Source of the DNA: CAZUGO01 sp964619935
GTDB taxonomy: Bacteria > Planctomycetota > Phycisphaerae > UBA1845 > CAIVHJ01
Length of the DNA: 64,000 bases
Assembly: GCA_964619935.1 (NCBI GenBank)
Contig: CAZUGO010000047.1
Location: 1-64,000 of the forward strand
Reading direction: 5' to 3'
Within the stretch, counting starts at the first letter, position 1. Each line of letters starts with the position of its first letter. The position numbers were made by a program, and so were the translations under genes. Under the pieces are notes generated by a model, which was not told where the DNA came from, made no database searches, and saw only the letters and a list, made by a program, of their open reading frames with translations. Below are positions 1 through 8,415 of the stretch, piece after piece.

Positions 1-92
1 AGCACAAGGACCATCCCACAGGCGCACACGGCGCAGCTCAATAGTCGAGCGAATCTGTGTCGCTCAGGCCGACCCGTCATTTGCCGTTCCAT
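1..92 (-). CDS. exported protein, N-terminal fragment only (runs off the left edge)
   Basis: The minus strand shows a GGAGG ribosome-binding site (98-102) five bases from an ATG at 92. The frame then stays open for 30 codons to the window edge. The peptide begins MERQMTGRPERHR and turns into a hydrophobic, Cys-containing stretch (LLSCAVCACGMVLV), which looks like a Sec signal or lipoprotein signal. It lies 80 bp downstream of the propeller-type gene ending at 173 and is probably the next member of the same leftward series of exported proteins. Function cannot be assigned because the mature part is outside the window. Confidence 0.7.
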   Translation of the reverse strand, partial: MERQMTGRPERHRFARLLSCAVCACGMVLV

Positions 93-172
93 AAGGACCT
101 CCAAAGAAAATGCCCGGCGGTCTGCGTCCCGAGCTGGCCCGGGCGTGTGGCCTCAGGTCGCAGGATGGCGCG

Positions 173-1231
173 CTAATTCGAACGGACGTCCCTGCTGATC
201 ACGGCCTGACCATGATACAGGAGGATGCCCTGATCCAAGGCGGCGCTGAGATGGCCTCCAACCGCCCAGATGCCACCGTCCGGATCCACCCACACGGCGT
301 GCAGGTCCCGAACCGGGTCGACGCCCAGATCGGCCAATTGCCAGCCGGACTCGGTCTGAAACGCCATGCTGACCGCGTTGCCGACGGCGACACCGGGGCC
401 CATTGGTGGAATGAACACACCATTCATGCGGACGGTGCCGGGGTCCGCTCGGTTGACGAACTCGCCGGCCTGCAATTCCGCAATCACGGCATTCCCGACC
501 CCTCCAGAAGCGACGACCTGCGACCGGTTGCCGTGGACGGTGAACAACGTGCGGTCGGTGTCGTTTGGCACGCGCCAGCAGGCTGCCCCGTCGAAGTGCA
601 ACACAACACCCGACCGGCCAACGATGTAGACGTCCGCAGCGCTGCGCCCCCACACCTTGTACAGCGTGGGCAATCCGTTGGGCGCAATCTCGCCCACATC
701 GAACCGCGTCCAGGTGCGGCCGTCAAATCGAAGGATCAGACCCCCGGTCTGCGGATCAGCCGGATCGCCGCCGACCGCCCACACCTTGTCCGCAGCGCTA
801 CCCCACACCCCGTAAATCGTCGGGCCTCCCGGCACCGTCCACTCCTCGAACTCACCCGTGGTCGGGGTGAAGCGCAGGATCTTGCCGCCGGTGCCGGACA
901 GGTAGAAGGCGCCTTCGATCCGCTCAACGCTGATCCACCACAAGTCCCCCGAGGCACCGGTCACCAAGCGCTGCCAGCTTTGGCCGTCATAATGCAGCAT
1001 GTAGGGTCCCCGGCCGTCACCGGGATCCGCCCCCACCGCGTAAATGTCATCGGCGGCGGTTCCGGAAACCGACAGCATGGCCGCGTTCAACGGGTCGAAG
1101 ATGACCTGAGTCGAACCCGGCACAGGACCGTCGACCACGACGCTCGAACAGGCCACTCCCGAAAGCAGGGCCCCCAGAAGGGCGTGAGCCGTGGTCCGGC
1201 CGGCGGAACGTTTGTCTTGGATTCGCTTCAT
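173..1231 (-). CDS. secreted propeller-like repeat protein, paralogue A
   Basis: A 352-residue exported protein. It has an N-terminal hydrophobic signal ending in GVACSS, consistent with a lipobox Cys near residue 29. The rest is made of short repeats of the type 'G(T/S)...DIYAVG.DPGDGRG', 'IYGVWGSAADKVWAVGG', 'LYKVWGRSAADVYIVG' and 'GGIWAVGG', spaced as expected for blades of a beta-propeller. It is clearly homologous along its whole length to the protein at 3996-5132, for example the shared GASGDLWWIS and QMNG/RMNG segments, so the two are duplicates flanking an outer-membrane barrel gene. Such WG-repeat proteins are often surface or periplasmic scaffolds; no enzyme motif is visible. Last complete gene of the leftward block. 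Confidence 0.85.
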   Translation of the reverse strand: MKRIQDKRSAGRTTAHALLGALLSGVACSSVVVDGPVPGSTQVIFDPLNAAMLSVSGTAADDIYAVGADPGDGRGPYMLHYDGQSWQRLVTGASGDLWWISVERIEGAFYLSGTGGKILRFTPTTGEFEEWTVPGGPTIYGVWGSAADKVWAVGGDPADPQTGGLILRFDGRTWTRFDVGEIAPNGLPTLYKVWGRSAADVYIVGRSGVVLHFDGAACWRVPNDTDRTLFTVHGNRSQVVASGGVGNAVIAELQAGEFVNRADPGTVRMNGVFIPPMGPGVAVGNAVSMAFQTESGWQLADLGVDPVRDLHAVWVDPDGGIWAVGGHLSAALDQGILLYHGQAVISRDVRSN

Positions 1232-1262
1232 GGGATTCGCATACCGCTCAACAGGACATCGC

Positions 1263-1526
1263 TCATGACTGCACGGGAGGCTCGAAGGGATCGCCGTTGC
1301 CGCTGCCCCCGTCGTCCCCGCCGTATGCGCCCAGCCGCTCAGGCCAGAACAGCAGCGTCAGCAGATCAGCAGTCGTACCGCTCAGGAAGGCGCCGGCCCC
1401 CTCAGCCACGGAATCCTGAACAATCCGGCTGCAGCTCAGGTGATTCGACACCACGCCGGTGGCCAGCAAGACCAAGCCAAAACAGTGGGTCCGAATCAAC
1501 CGATCCAGGCGGCCGCTACGGTTCAT
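1263..1526 (-). CDS. small exported hypothetical protein
   Basis: An 87-residue protein starting at an ATG preceded by GGAGCG about six bases upstream. Residues about 12-33 (HCFGLVLLATGVVSNHLSCS) form a hydrophobic segment followed by a Cys, suggesting a signal or lipoprotein anchor. The mature part is short and ends in a Gly/Asp/Asn-rich tail (GGDDGGSGNGDPFEPP). It sits 31 bp upstream of propeller paralogue A on the same strand and 190 bp downstream of the outer-membrane barrel gene. No family is recognised. Its small size and position suggest an accessory of the neighbouring exported proteins, which is inference. Confidence 0.6.
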   Translation of the reverse strand: MNRSGRLDRLIRTHCFGLVLLATGVVSNHLSCSRIVQDSVAEGAGAFLSGTTADLLTLLFWPERLGAYGGDDGGSGNGDPFEPPVQS

Positions 1527-1716
1527 CGTTCACGCTCCATGATGAGACTCCGCGATCCTGGCACGCCACAGACCTACCCCCCAAGCGCGGAGCCGACGAG
1601 TGCTTGATTCCGACATTCTATCGGTCATCGCAGGAGAATTCAATCGCCGCTCGAGCCAGCACTCCCTGCCGCTGCTGCTGCACACCGGCGCCGGAAGGTG
1701 GCCGTTTCGCTGTGCC

Positions 1717-3303
1717 TCAGAACGTGTATTGGTACTGGATGAAGAACAAGTCCGGATCGTCGTCATCACCGACCGTGTTGTGGAAGAACCCGCCGGCCCA
1801 GAAGTGGGAATACGCCGCCAGCAGGCGAGTATGCGCCGTCAATTGATACTCCAATTGTAACTCCAGCGCTTGACCCAATTGAGCTCCGCTGTGCCCAAAA
1901 CGATCACGGAGGACCGGATTGCCGCCGCCGTCATAGTAATGGTCGGTGTCCTGATTGAGCCAGTAGAGCTGATGAACGATTGACGTCTTGATCCGGGGGG
2001 TCGGCCAGGCTTCCATCATCAGGTAGGCGCGGGTGATGTTCTGTCGCCCCACCAGGTCCTGAAGCGAAATGCACACGTGGTTGTAGGTGAAAAGCTGATC
2101 CCATGTGCCGACATGCCGATCGTAGGGATCGTCGTCACCCGAGGCCCAGCCGAAGCCAGCGCCAACCCTGGGTGACCACGGGTAGTCGAACTGGTAGCCG
2201 ATGTCGGCTTCAAAAAACGCGGCCTGCACGCTGTCGCTGGCCCACTGGCCCCATTGCCCGGCCGCTTCGATATCGTAGTCCCAACCGTTGTGCGCCCCCC
2301 AGAACCGCGTCCCGGCGGTGGTCACCGATCGCCCGCCGATGTGACCGTTCGGGTTCCCGACAGGGTCGGCCCGATCGGAGTGGAATACATACAGGTCCAG
2401 GGCCTGTTGAGCGGGCAATCGGAAGGTCACATACAGCCCGTAGAGATTGTGATCGTCGTCCCAATTGTCGCTGCCCTGACGCTCGACCCGCACCGGACGT
2501 GCGGCCCACAGATCGACATCGACATTCCGGCCGCGGTAGAAGGCCTTGACTGCGTCAAACCGCCGCCGGGTCGAGACCCACTCAAAGGCACCGATCATGC
2601 GATCATGCCCATAGTTCAATTCCTGCCGCCCGACCCGCACTGTGAGCGGCGCCGCTTCGCCCAGGGGCGTGAAGTCCACGAACAACTGCTGAAGGTCGCC
2701 ATGGTTCTCCTGGGTCGGTTCGAAGGGACCGTCCTGGCTCTCGGCATGAGCGAAAATGCCTTGCGCAAACAGGCGAAACCGCCTCTCGTAGTGCAGGTTG
2801 GCATGCACCAGCCAGCGGTAGTTCTGCTGCATGTTCGAGGTCTGCTCGTCGTCACCGAACCGCGGGTTGGTGCGGTTCACCACCCGCAGGCGAAACTCAC
2901 CGCCAAAATCCAAGCGCCAGCGGCCACCGAGGTCGATGTTCTTGAGCCTCATCCATGGATCGCTGCCGCGTCCCTGAGGGGATTCATCCAGGTATGAGTA
3001 GTCCTCGTCGTAGCGAAGATTGAAGAACTCCGGGGGGCGGCTCCGGACCGCGGGTGTCCGCGTCGGCGATTCCAGGTCGGGGACATCGCGGACATCGGCC
3101 GGTTCCCGTTCAGCCGCATTCGAATCGACGGTGCTTGCAGCCCGGGTCCCGTGCCGCGCGGGGGCACGCTCGGGCTCGGTCTGCCCTCCGAGTCGCTGGG
3201 CGGCCGACAAGAGCGTGACGACAAGCGCCGCCCCCAGGACGGCAGCGGGCCTGTGGCGCCCGCGTCGGCCGGTCCGTCGTGCAAGGGGTCGATTCGTCAC
3301 CAT
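1717..3303 (-). CDS. alginate-export-type outer-membrane beta-barrel protein
   Basis: A 528-residue outer-membrane porin-like protein. An Arg-rich N-terminus and hydrophobic segment (AAVLGAALVVTLLSAA) form a signal peptide, followed by a disordered Pro/Arg/Ala region to about residue 90. From there the sequence alternates polar and aromatic residues in strands (LRYDEDYSYL, GGEFRLRV, VRVGRQELNYG, LELQLEYQL), the pattern of the alginate_export barrel family (PF13372). It ends in the aromatic YQYTF typical of Omp85-assembled barrels. The family forms channels for anionic polysaccharides or other solutes; the substrate here is unknown. It starts 15 bp downstream of the NDN-linker lipoprotein, in the same leftward transcription unit. 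Confidence 0.85.
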   Translation of the reverse strand: MVTNRPLARRTGRRGRHRPAAVLGAALVVTLLSAAQRLGGQTEPERAPARHGTRAASTVDSNAAEREPADVRDVPDLESPTRTPAVRSRPPEFFNLRYDEDYSYLDESPQGRGSDPWMRLKNIDLGGRWRLDFGGEFRLRVVNRTNPRFGDDEQTSNMQQNYRWLVHANLHYERRFRLFAQGIFAHAESQDGPFEPTQENHGDLQQLFVDFTPLGEAAPLTVRVGRQELNYGHDRMIGAFEWVSTRRRFDAVKAFYRGRNVDVDLWAARPVRVERQGSDNWDDDHNLYGLYVTFRLPAQQALDLYVFHSDRADPVGNPNGHIGGRSVTTAGTRFWGAHNGWDYDIEAAGQWGQWASDSVQAAFFEADIGYQFDYPWSPRVGAGFGWASGDDDPYDRHVGTWDQLFTYNHVCISLQDLVGRQNITRAYLMMEAWPTPRIKTSIVHQLYWLNQDTDHYYDGGGNPVLRDRFGHSGAQLGQALELQLEYQLTAHTRLLAAYSHFWAGGFFHNTVGDDDDPDLFFIQYQYTF

Positions 3304-3318
3304 GCGGGGGGTCAGCCC

Positions 3319-3993
3319 TCAACGGGCCAAGGACAACGTCACGCGACGGGCCAGCGCCGCGTTCAGTGGGCGGCCGTCGAGTTGCAGGGTCAGCGAAATA
3401 GACAGCAACACCACGCGCCCGTCGATGGACCCGGGCGGCGAATCCAGGATCAGTGTGCGGCGGTGCACCTCGGCTTCATCCGCGGTCAAGCGGACGAATT
3501 GAACCATTGCTCCCGTGAATTCGTGGACCACGAAATCGGTTTCCACGAGGGTCACCACTTGGTCGATTTGAAAGGTGAGGGTCTCTTCGTCCACCGCGGA
3601 CAGGCCGGAAACACGAATCGTGACCGGCAGCTCGCTGAGCCCCTGAAAGCCGGCATAGAACGGCATGTCCATGTCGTCGGCAACCGGCGTGTAGACGTCC
3701 GTCTCGAAATCGGTGTAGCCCACTTCGACGGACAGCCGCGGCAATGGCGTGCAGGCACCGTCCCGGCAGATCATGTCCTCGGGACAATCCGCGGTAGTCG
3801 CACACCCGGAGATGTTGTCGTTATCGTTATCGTTGGCGTTGGCGTTGGCGTTGGTGTTGTCGTTCCCAGAACCGCCACCGGCCGGACCGGCGCATGCCGC
3901 AACCAGGGTCAGGAACAACCCCATTGTCGCAATCGCCAGCGCTGCGGCCGATGGGAAAGGGTACTCCGTGGGCGTCGTGGTGTGCGGATCCAA
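3319..3993 (-). CDS. lipoprotein with NDN-repeat linker
   Basis: A 224-residue lipoprotein. The hydrophobic signal ends in a lipobox (LTLVAAC, Cys about residue 34). A GPAGGGSG spacer and then an Asn/Asp/Ala low-complexity linker follow, encoded by an in-frame hexanucleotide repeat. Next comes a small Cys cluster (CATTADCPEDMICRDGACTP), resembling the Cys-rich tag often found in secreted proteins of deltaproteobacteria and planctomycetes. The C-terminal 150 residues look beta-rich and have no recognised catalytic motif. The gene begins two bases after propeller paralogue B stops and ends 15 bp before the barrel gene, so the three are almost certainly co-transcribed. Specific function unknown. 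Confidence 0.8.
   Translation of the reverse strand: MDPHTTTPTEYPFPSAAALAIATMGLFLTLVAACAGPAGGGSGNDNTNANANANDNDNDNISGCATTADCPEDMICRDGACTPLPRLSVEVGYTDFETDVYTPVADDMDMPFYAGFQGLSELPVTIRVSGLSAVDEETLTFQIDQVVTLVETDFVVHEFTGAMVQFVRLTADEAEVHRRTLILDSPPGSIDGRVVLLSISLTLQLDGRPLNAALARRVTLSLAR
3814..3861 (-). repeat. in-frame hexanucleotide repeat (NDN linker)
   Basis: Eight consecutive 6-bp units on the plus strand (gttgtc, gttatc x2, gttggc x3, gttggt, gttgtc) encode the alternating Asn-Asp/Asn-Ala linker of the lipoprotein at 3319-3993. Because the unit is six bases, gain or loss changes linker length without shifting the frame. Confidence 0.85.
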
Positions 3994-3995
3994 AC

Positions 3996-5132
3996 CTACT
4001 CCCTGGCGCTGCTGATCGCCTCGATCCCATAGTAAACGACCAGCCCGCGGTCCACCGGCTCACCGTCGAGGTTGCCCCCCACGGCCCAGATGCCACCGTT
4101 GGGATCGGACCAGGGACCATGATAGTGCAGTACTGCATCCAGGTTCAAGCCGGTCGCGCTCGTCGACCAGGCTCCCGTCGTGCGCCGCGCGAATGCGCCT
4201 TCTCGCCCCACGGTGAAGGCCTCGCCGTCACGGGTCACGAACGTGCCGTTCATTTGCAACGCGCCGGCGGGCGTCACCTCGCTGAACCCGTTACCGCTGT
4301 CCTCGATGATCACGCCGCTTTGGGCCCCGCCACACGCCACCACAGCCTGCCCGTTGCCGTAGACCCCAAAGAGGGTTCGCACCGTCGGGCTGTCCAATGC
4401 GCTCCAGTTCTCTCCGTCGAACAACAGGACGGTCCCGCGCGCTCCGACGGCGTAGAGTTCCACGTCGCTGCGGCCCCAGATTTTGAACAGCACCGGCACG
4501 CCGTCAGGATCGAGCGCGGACAGATCGACATCCTGCCAGGCTTCGCCGTCGAAGTGCCAGACCACGCCGCCGTGCTCGAAATCGGAATCGTCGCCGCCGA
4601 CGGCCCAGACATTGTCGGCCGCACGCCCCCACACACCGTAGATCGTCTCGTTCCCCGGCGTTGCCAACTGCTCGAACCCGCCGGCCCCGTTTTGCCGCGG
4701 AGCGCGCTGCGCACCGGAAACACCGCCGGCGGCCCGGGACGAGCCGGATGCGGGCCCGGGGGGCGTGTAGCGCAGGATGAGGCCGTTTGCGCCGGTCATG
4801 AAGAACGATTCACCGATGGCGGTATCGCTGATCCACCACAAATCGCCCGAAGCACCCGATTCCAAGCGCGCCCACTGCGCCCCGTTGTAGGACAGAATCA
4901 GCGGGCCCCGGCCATCACCCGGATCGGTCCCGACTGCATACACCTCGCTGCTCGAAGTGCCGGAGATCGACAGCAATCCGCCCGGCAGGTTCTCCAGCAC
5001 GACGTGCCAGGACGGCTCCGGCGAATCCTCTGACGGGGTACAATTCGACCCGCCGGCCAGGAACAGCATCCCGAGGCACAGCAGCAGGCCCACACGTTTG
5101 CAGACCCGTTGGGTCGGTTGCTCGTCTTTCAT
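3996..5132 (-). CDS. secreted propeller-like repeat protein, paralogue B
   Basis: A 378-residue lipoprotein-like protein. The signal segment (GLLLCLGMLFLAGGSNC) ends in a Cys near residue 31. WG-type repeats such as VYAVGTDPGDGRG, IYGVWGRAADNVWAVGG, LFKIWGRSDVELYAVG and GGIWAVGG follow. It is a paralogue of the protein at 173-1231 and differs mainly by an extra Gly/Ser/Ala/Arg-rich insert near residues 135-158. It is the first gene of the leftward block, with its start facing the start of the rightward NHL/MbnP-MbnH operon across a roughly 416-bp intergenic region. A surface or periplasmic binding or scaffold role is inferred only from the fold pattern. Confidence 0.85.
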   Translation of the reverse strand: MKDEQPTQRVCKRVGLLLCLGMLFLAGGSNCTPSEDSPEPSWHVVLENLPGGLLSISGTSSSEVYAVGTDPGDGRGPLILSYNGAQWARLESGASGDLWWISDTAIGESFFMTGANGLILRYTPPGPASGSSRAAGGVSGAQRAPRQNGAGGFEQLATPGNETIYGVWGRAADNVWAVGGDDSDFEHGGVVWHFDGEAWQDVDLSALDPDGVPVLFKIWGRSDVELYAVGARGTVLLFDGENWSALDSPTVRTLFGVYGNGQAVVACGGAQSGVIIEDSGNGFSEVTPAGALQMNGTFVTRDGEAFTVGREGAFARRTTGAWSTSATGLNLDAVLHYHGPWSDPNGGIWAVGGNLDGEPVDRGLVVYYGIEAISSARE

Positions 5133-5548
5133 CGGCCTGATCCCACAAAGGTTCGGTTAAAGTTCGCCGGCAGCCCGCGGGGGGTGCCCTGGCGGCACCC
5201 GGGTTTTCTCTCTCGCCTAAGTGGACCCACAGTCGAACCCAGAGTCAAGGTGCGACCCCGCAATTCTGTCCGGCGCCGTTGGGTTTTCTGCAACCCGAGA
5301 AGGCCGTGACAGCCCCGGCCGCCGGCTTGGGCGCTCCCAAGTGCCATGGCCGGCGGTGGTTGGCGCCCCCCGCCCTCCGCCGCTCGCGGGCGCTCGCCCA
5401 ACACGTTGGGCCGGAAAGCGCACTGCCGGTCCGGTGAGATTGCCCCTTGACTCCCGCCGGTCTCCCGGTCAATCTACCTATAACTAGGCAACTATCTGAA
5501 TCCAAGGTATACCCAGTCGTTGCTTCCCAAAAAACAAGGAGCCCTTCT
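5133..5548. other. divergent intergenic region with a large nested inverted repeat
   Basis: This stretch separates the start of the leftward block from the start of the rightward operon and should carry both promoters. The clearest structure is a nested hairpin: 5319-5325 pairs with 5350-5356 (CCGCCGG/CCGGCGG), and 5326-5331 pairs with 5336-5341 (CTTGGG/CCCAAG), with a four-base loop. A smaller stem GGGTT/AACCC lies just before it, near 5281-5296. Nearer the operon start there is a TTGACT at 5447 and a TATAAC at 5479, but they are 26 bp apart, too far for a standard sigma-70 pair. No convincing coding sequence is seen. Confidence 0.55.
5536..5541 (+). promoter_or_regulatory. ribosome-binding site that fixes the start of the first NHL gene
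   Basis: AAGGAG seven bases before the ATG at 5549. The longer open frame from 5447 would begin at a TTG without a comparable site and would place about 34 residues in front of the signal peptide, so 5549 is preferred. Confidence 0.7.
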
Positions 5549-7909
5549 ATGGACCGAGTCCACCTGATGGAGAAACTGGAAGCCACGTTGCGCAGCTGCC
5601 TTGCTGGGGTGGGCTGCCTCACCTTGTCCTTGGCGGCCTGCACGGTTTCCCCATCGCCCGGCGACAACAGCAACGACAACGGCAATCCCGGCAATCCTGT
5701 GATCACCACAATCGTAGGCAACGGGTTGGCGGGAGACAACGGCGACGGGTTGCCCGGCACCGAAACGGCGCTGTACCTGGTCCAGGATGTCACCGTGGGT
5801 CCGGACGGCAACCTGTACTTTCCCGACTGGAACAACCACAAGATCCGTCGGCTGATCAACGGCGTCGTCGAAACCATCGCCGGAACAGGCGAACTTGGCT
5901 CAGCGGAGGACGGCTATGGTCCGGATATTCAGTTTAATCACCCCACCAACGTCGAGTTTGACGGCGATGGCAAGCTGATCATTGCCGCCTGGCATAATAG
6001 CCTGATCAAGCGCATGGATTTGGACACCGGCTATGCGGAGACCATCTGCGGCACCGGGGCGCGGTCGTTCAACGGCGACGGCATGCCCGGCTCGATGACC
6101 TTCGTCGATCTGCCCAGCTCCGTGGCCTGGGATCCCGGCACCGGCAACATTATCTTCTCCGATCAGGCCAATTTCCGGGTCCGCGTGCTCGAGCCGAGCG
6201 GCGTGGTCCACACCATCTGCGGCGACGGGACGGCAGAGTACTACGGCGACGGCATCCGCTCCGAAGAAGCCCGAATCAACTCGCCGAAGGGCCAATCGGC
6301 ACCTCCCGCCGGGAGACTGACGCTGACCGCGCAGGGTGAGGTGATCATCGCCGACACCGGCAATCACGTGATCCGTATGATCGACGGCGCCGGGATCATT
6401 TCGCTGCTCGCCGGCACCCCAGGCGAAGCCGGATACGCCGGTGACGGCGGACCCGCCACACAGGCCAAACTGAACACGCCCAGCGATGTCGCCGTCGGTC
6501 CCGATGGATCCATTGTGATCGCCGACACCATGAATCATGTGGTCCGCATCATCGCACCCGACGGCACCATCGATACCCTGGCCGGTACCGGCACCCGTGG
6601 CTATGACGGCGACGGCGGACCTGCCGTTGAGGCATTGCTGGACCGACCCTACGGCGTCACCGTCGGGTCGGATGGCACGGTGTACGTGGCGGACACCCAC
6701 AATCACCGCATCCGGCGGATTACCGCCGCGCTGCCGAGCGACTACGACCCGAGCCCCCCGGACACCACCGACGTCACGATCATCGCCTGCACGGGCGCCG
6801 CCGGTTCCATTTGTACGTACGCGGGGACCGGGCAGAAAGGGCACAACGGCAACGGCAACGATCGCCTGCGGACCGTGTTCTACTGGCCGTTTGACGTGGA
6901 GTTTGCCCCCAACGGCCGCGTGATTCTTCTCGACTGGAACAATCATCAGGTTCGCGAGATTCTGCCCGACCAGACGGTCGCGACCATCATGGGCACCGAT
7001 TTCGTGGGCGACGGCCCGCGCGATCTGTCGGACCTGACCGCTGCAGGGGCCGACCCGCTGACCGTCGATTTGAACCACCCGACCGACATCCAGATCATGC
7101 CGAACGAAGACATCCTGATCGTCGCGTGGCACAACCACAAGCTGCGCGCCATCGACCACGACAGCGGGCGGGTGCGGGTGCTCCTGGGCGCCGGGGCGGC
7201 CTTTGCCGGCGACGGCGGCCCCGCCAAGGATGCTCGGGTCAACCAACCGCGAAGCGGCGTCCTGACCCCTGGGGGTGACCTCTTCCTGCTCGACCAGCGC
7301 AACCAGCGCATTCGCGTGGTGTACGACTTTGCGGAACAGCGCGAGAACGCCATCGCCGGCACCGTCATCGGCACCGGCGACAAGGGCTACAACGGCGACG
7401 GGTTGGCGGGGCTGGACACCCAGGTCTCCTTCCAGACCGGCGGCAACCCGGAGCCCAGCGGCGGGCTGGCCTACGACCCCACCACGAATACGTTGTTCTA
7501 TTCCGACAGCCAGAACCAGTTGGTCCGTAAGGTCGCGTTTCTGAATGACGACTACACCCAGAGTGTGGTCAGCACCATCGCCGGCATCGCGGGTGAAGCG
7601 GGCTTCAGCGGTGACGGTGGACCGGCCACCGCGGCCCATCTGAGTAATCCGCAGGATCTCGAAATCGGGCCGGACGGCAACCTGTACTTCGCCGACACCA
7701 ACAACAACGTCGTTCGCCGGATTGACCTGATCACCGGCGTCATCGAGCGCATCGTCGGCACCGGGACCAACGGATACGACGGCGACGGCGGTCCAGCGAC
7801 CGCGGCATTGCTCAATCGTCCCTTCGGAATCGCGTTCGACGCCGCAGGCGACTTGTACGTTTCCGATACGTTCAACAGCCGGATTCGCAAGGTCGAAATG
7901 GAGTACTGA
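5549..7909 (+). CDS. large NHL-repeat lipoprotein, first gene of the MbnP/MbnH operon
   Basis: A 786-residue lipoprotein: signal with lipobox LTLSLAAC, an Asn/Asp-rich linker (GDNSNDNGNPGN), then about ten NHL-type repeats. Each repeat has the form '(Y/F).GDGGPA..A.L..P..V....DG.(I/V)..AD..N..(I/V)R.I', for example YAGDGGPATQAKLN, YDGDGGPAVEALLD and FSGDGGPATAAHLS. NHL repeats fold into six-bladed propellers, so the length suggests two propellers in tandem. The protein should face the periplasm or cell surface. Its stop overlaps the next start by one base (TGATG), which implies translational coupling to the cytochrome P460-like gene. Two smaller NHL lipoproteins occur later in the same operon. 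NHL propellers are protein- or ligand-binding modules and no catalytic residues are evident. Confidence 0.9.
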   Translation: MDRVHLMEKLEATLRSCLAGVGCLTLSLAACTVSPSPGDNSNDNGNPGNPVITTIVGNGLAGDNGDGLPGTETALYLVQDVTVGPDGNLYFPDWNNHKIRRLINGVVETIAGTGELGSAEDGYGPDIQFNHPTNVEFDGDGKLIIAAWHNSLIKRMDLDTGYAETICGTGARSFNGDGMPGSMTFVDLPSSVAWDPGTGNIIFSDQANFRVRVLEPSGVVHTICGDGTAEYYGDGIRSEEARINSPKGQSAPPAGRLTLTAQGEVIIADTGNHVIRMIDGAGIISLLAGTPGEAGYAGDGGPATQAKLNTPSDVAVGPDGSIVIADTMNHVVRIIAPDGTIDTLAGTGTRGYDGDGGPAVEALLDRPYGVTVGSDGTVYVADTHNHRIRRITAALPSDYDPSPPDTTDVTIIACTGAAGSICTYAGTGQKGHNGNGNDRLRTVFYWPFDVEFAPNGRVILLDWNNHQVREILPDQTVATIMGTDFVGDGPRDLSDLTAAGADPLTVDLNHPTDIQIMPNEDILIVAWHNHKLRAIDHDSGRVRVLLGAGAAFAGDGGPAKDARVNQPRSGVLTPGGDLFLLDQRNQRIRVVYDFAEQRENAIAGTVIGTGDKGYNGDGLAGLDTQVSFQTGGNPEPSGGLAYDPTTNTLFYSDSQNQLVRKVAFLNDDYTQSVVSTIAGIAGEAGFSGDGGPATAAHLSNPQDLEIGPDGNLYFADTNNNVVRRIDLITGVIERIVGTGTNGYDGDGGPATAALLNRPFGIAFDAAGDLYVSDTFNSRIRKVEMEY

Positions 7910-8415
7910 TGCCGGCCATCGAATGGAACGCCGGGGCACCGCGCCGGCGACTGTTCAGCCGGTCGCTTGGTGCCGTGTCCCTGGCAGGGCTGCTTGCCGC
8001 CTGCGCCGGCCCTCCAACCGACTCAATCCAACCGGTCTTCCCGGACAACTACCGGGAGACCTTCGCCATGGTCCGCGATTGCCGCAACAGCAGTGCGCAT
8101 CCCTCCACGATCCGGGTGTACGTCAACGACATCGGGAGCGCCGCGTACCTGGCGGATGCGGACCCGCTGCCGGAAGGCACAATCGTGATCAAGGAGGCAT
8201 TCACCGGGACAACGTGCGACACCGCAGCCGAGTTGGGCTCCTGGGTGGCCATGCTCAAGCGCCAGGCGGGCTATGACCCTGAGGACGGCGATTGGCAATG
8301 GCAGCGCGTGGTGGCACCGGATCGGACCGTGCTCACCAACGACAAAACCACGTGTATCGAGTGCCACCGGGCCGCGGAGTGTCTGACTCGCGATTACATG
8401 TGTACCGAGCCATGA
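7909..8415 (+). CDS. cytochrome P460-like haem lipoprotein
   Basis: A 168-residue exported protein with an Arg-rich N-terminus and lipobox-like LAGLLAAC (Cys about 32). The body resembles the cytochrome P460 family (PF16694): YRETFAMV near the start, STIRVYVND, and PLPEGTIVIKE. It has a single covalent haem motif CIECH at residues 149-153 close to the C-terminus, the position seen in that family. Characterised P460 enzymes oxidise hydroxylamine using a Lys-crosslinked haem. Whether the crosslinking Lys is present cannot be judged here, and many relatives are of unknown activity. The start overlaps the previous stop by one base and the stop overlaps the next start by four (ATGA), so it is coupled on both sides. 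Confidence 0.75.
   Translation: MPAIEWNAGAPRRRLFSRSLGAVSLAGLLAACAGPPTDSIQPVFPDNYRETFAMVRDCRNSSAHPSTIRVYVNDIGSAAYLADADPLPEGTIVIKEAFTGTTCDTAAELGSWVAMLKRQAGYDPEDGDWQWQRVVAPDRTVLTNDKTTCIECHRAAECLTRDYMCTEP

Noticed and set aside
5447..5484. Sigma-70 promoter TTGACT...TATAAC upstream of the NHL operon
   Set aside because: The 26-bp spacing is too long for a standard promoter; only mentioned as a candidate.
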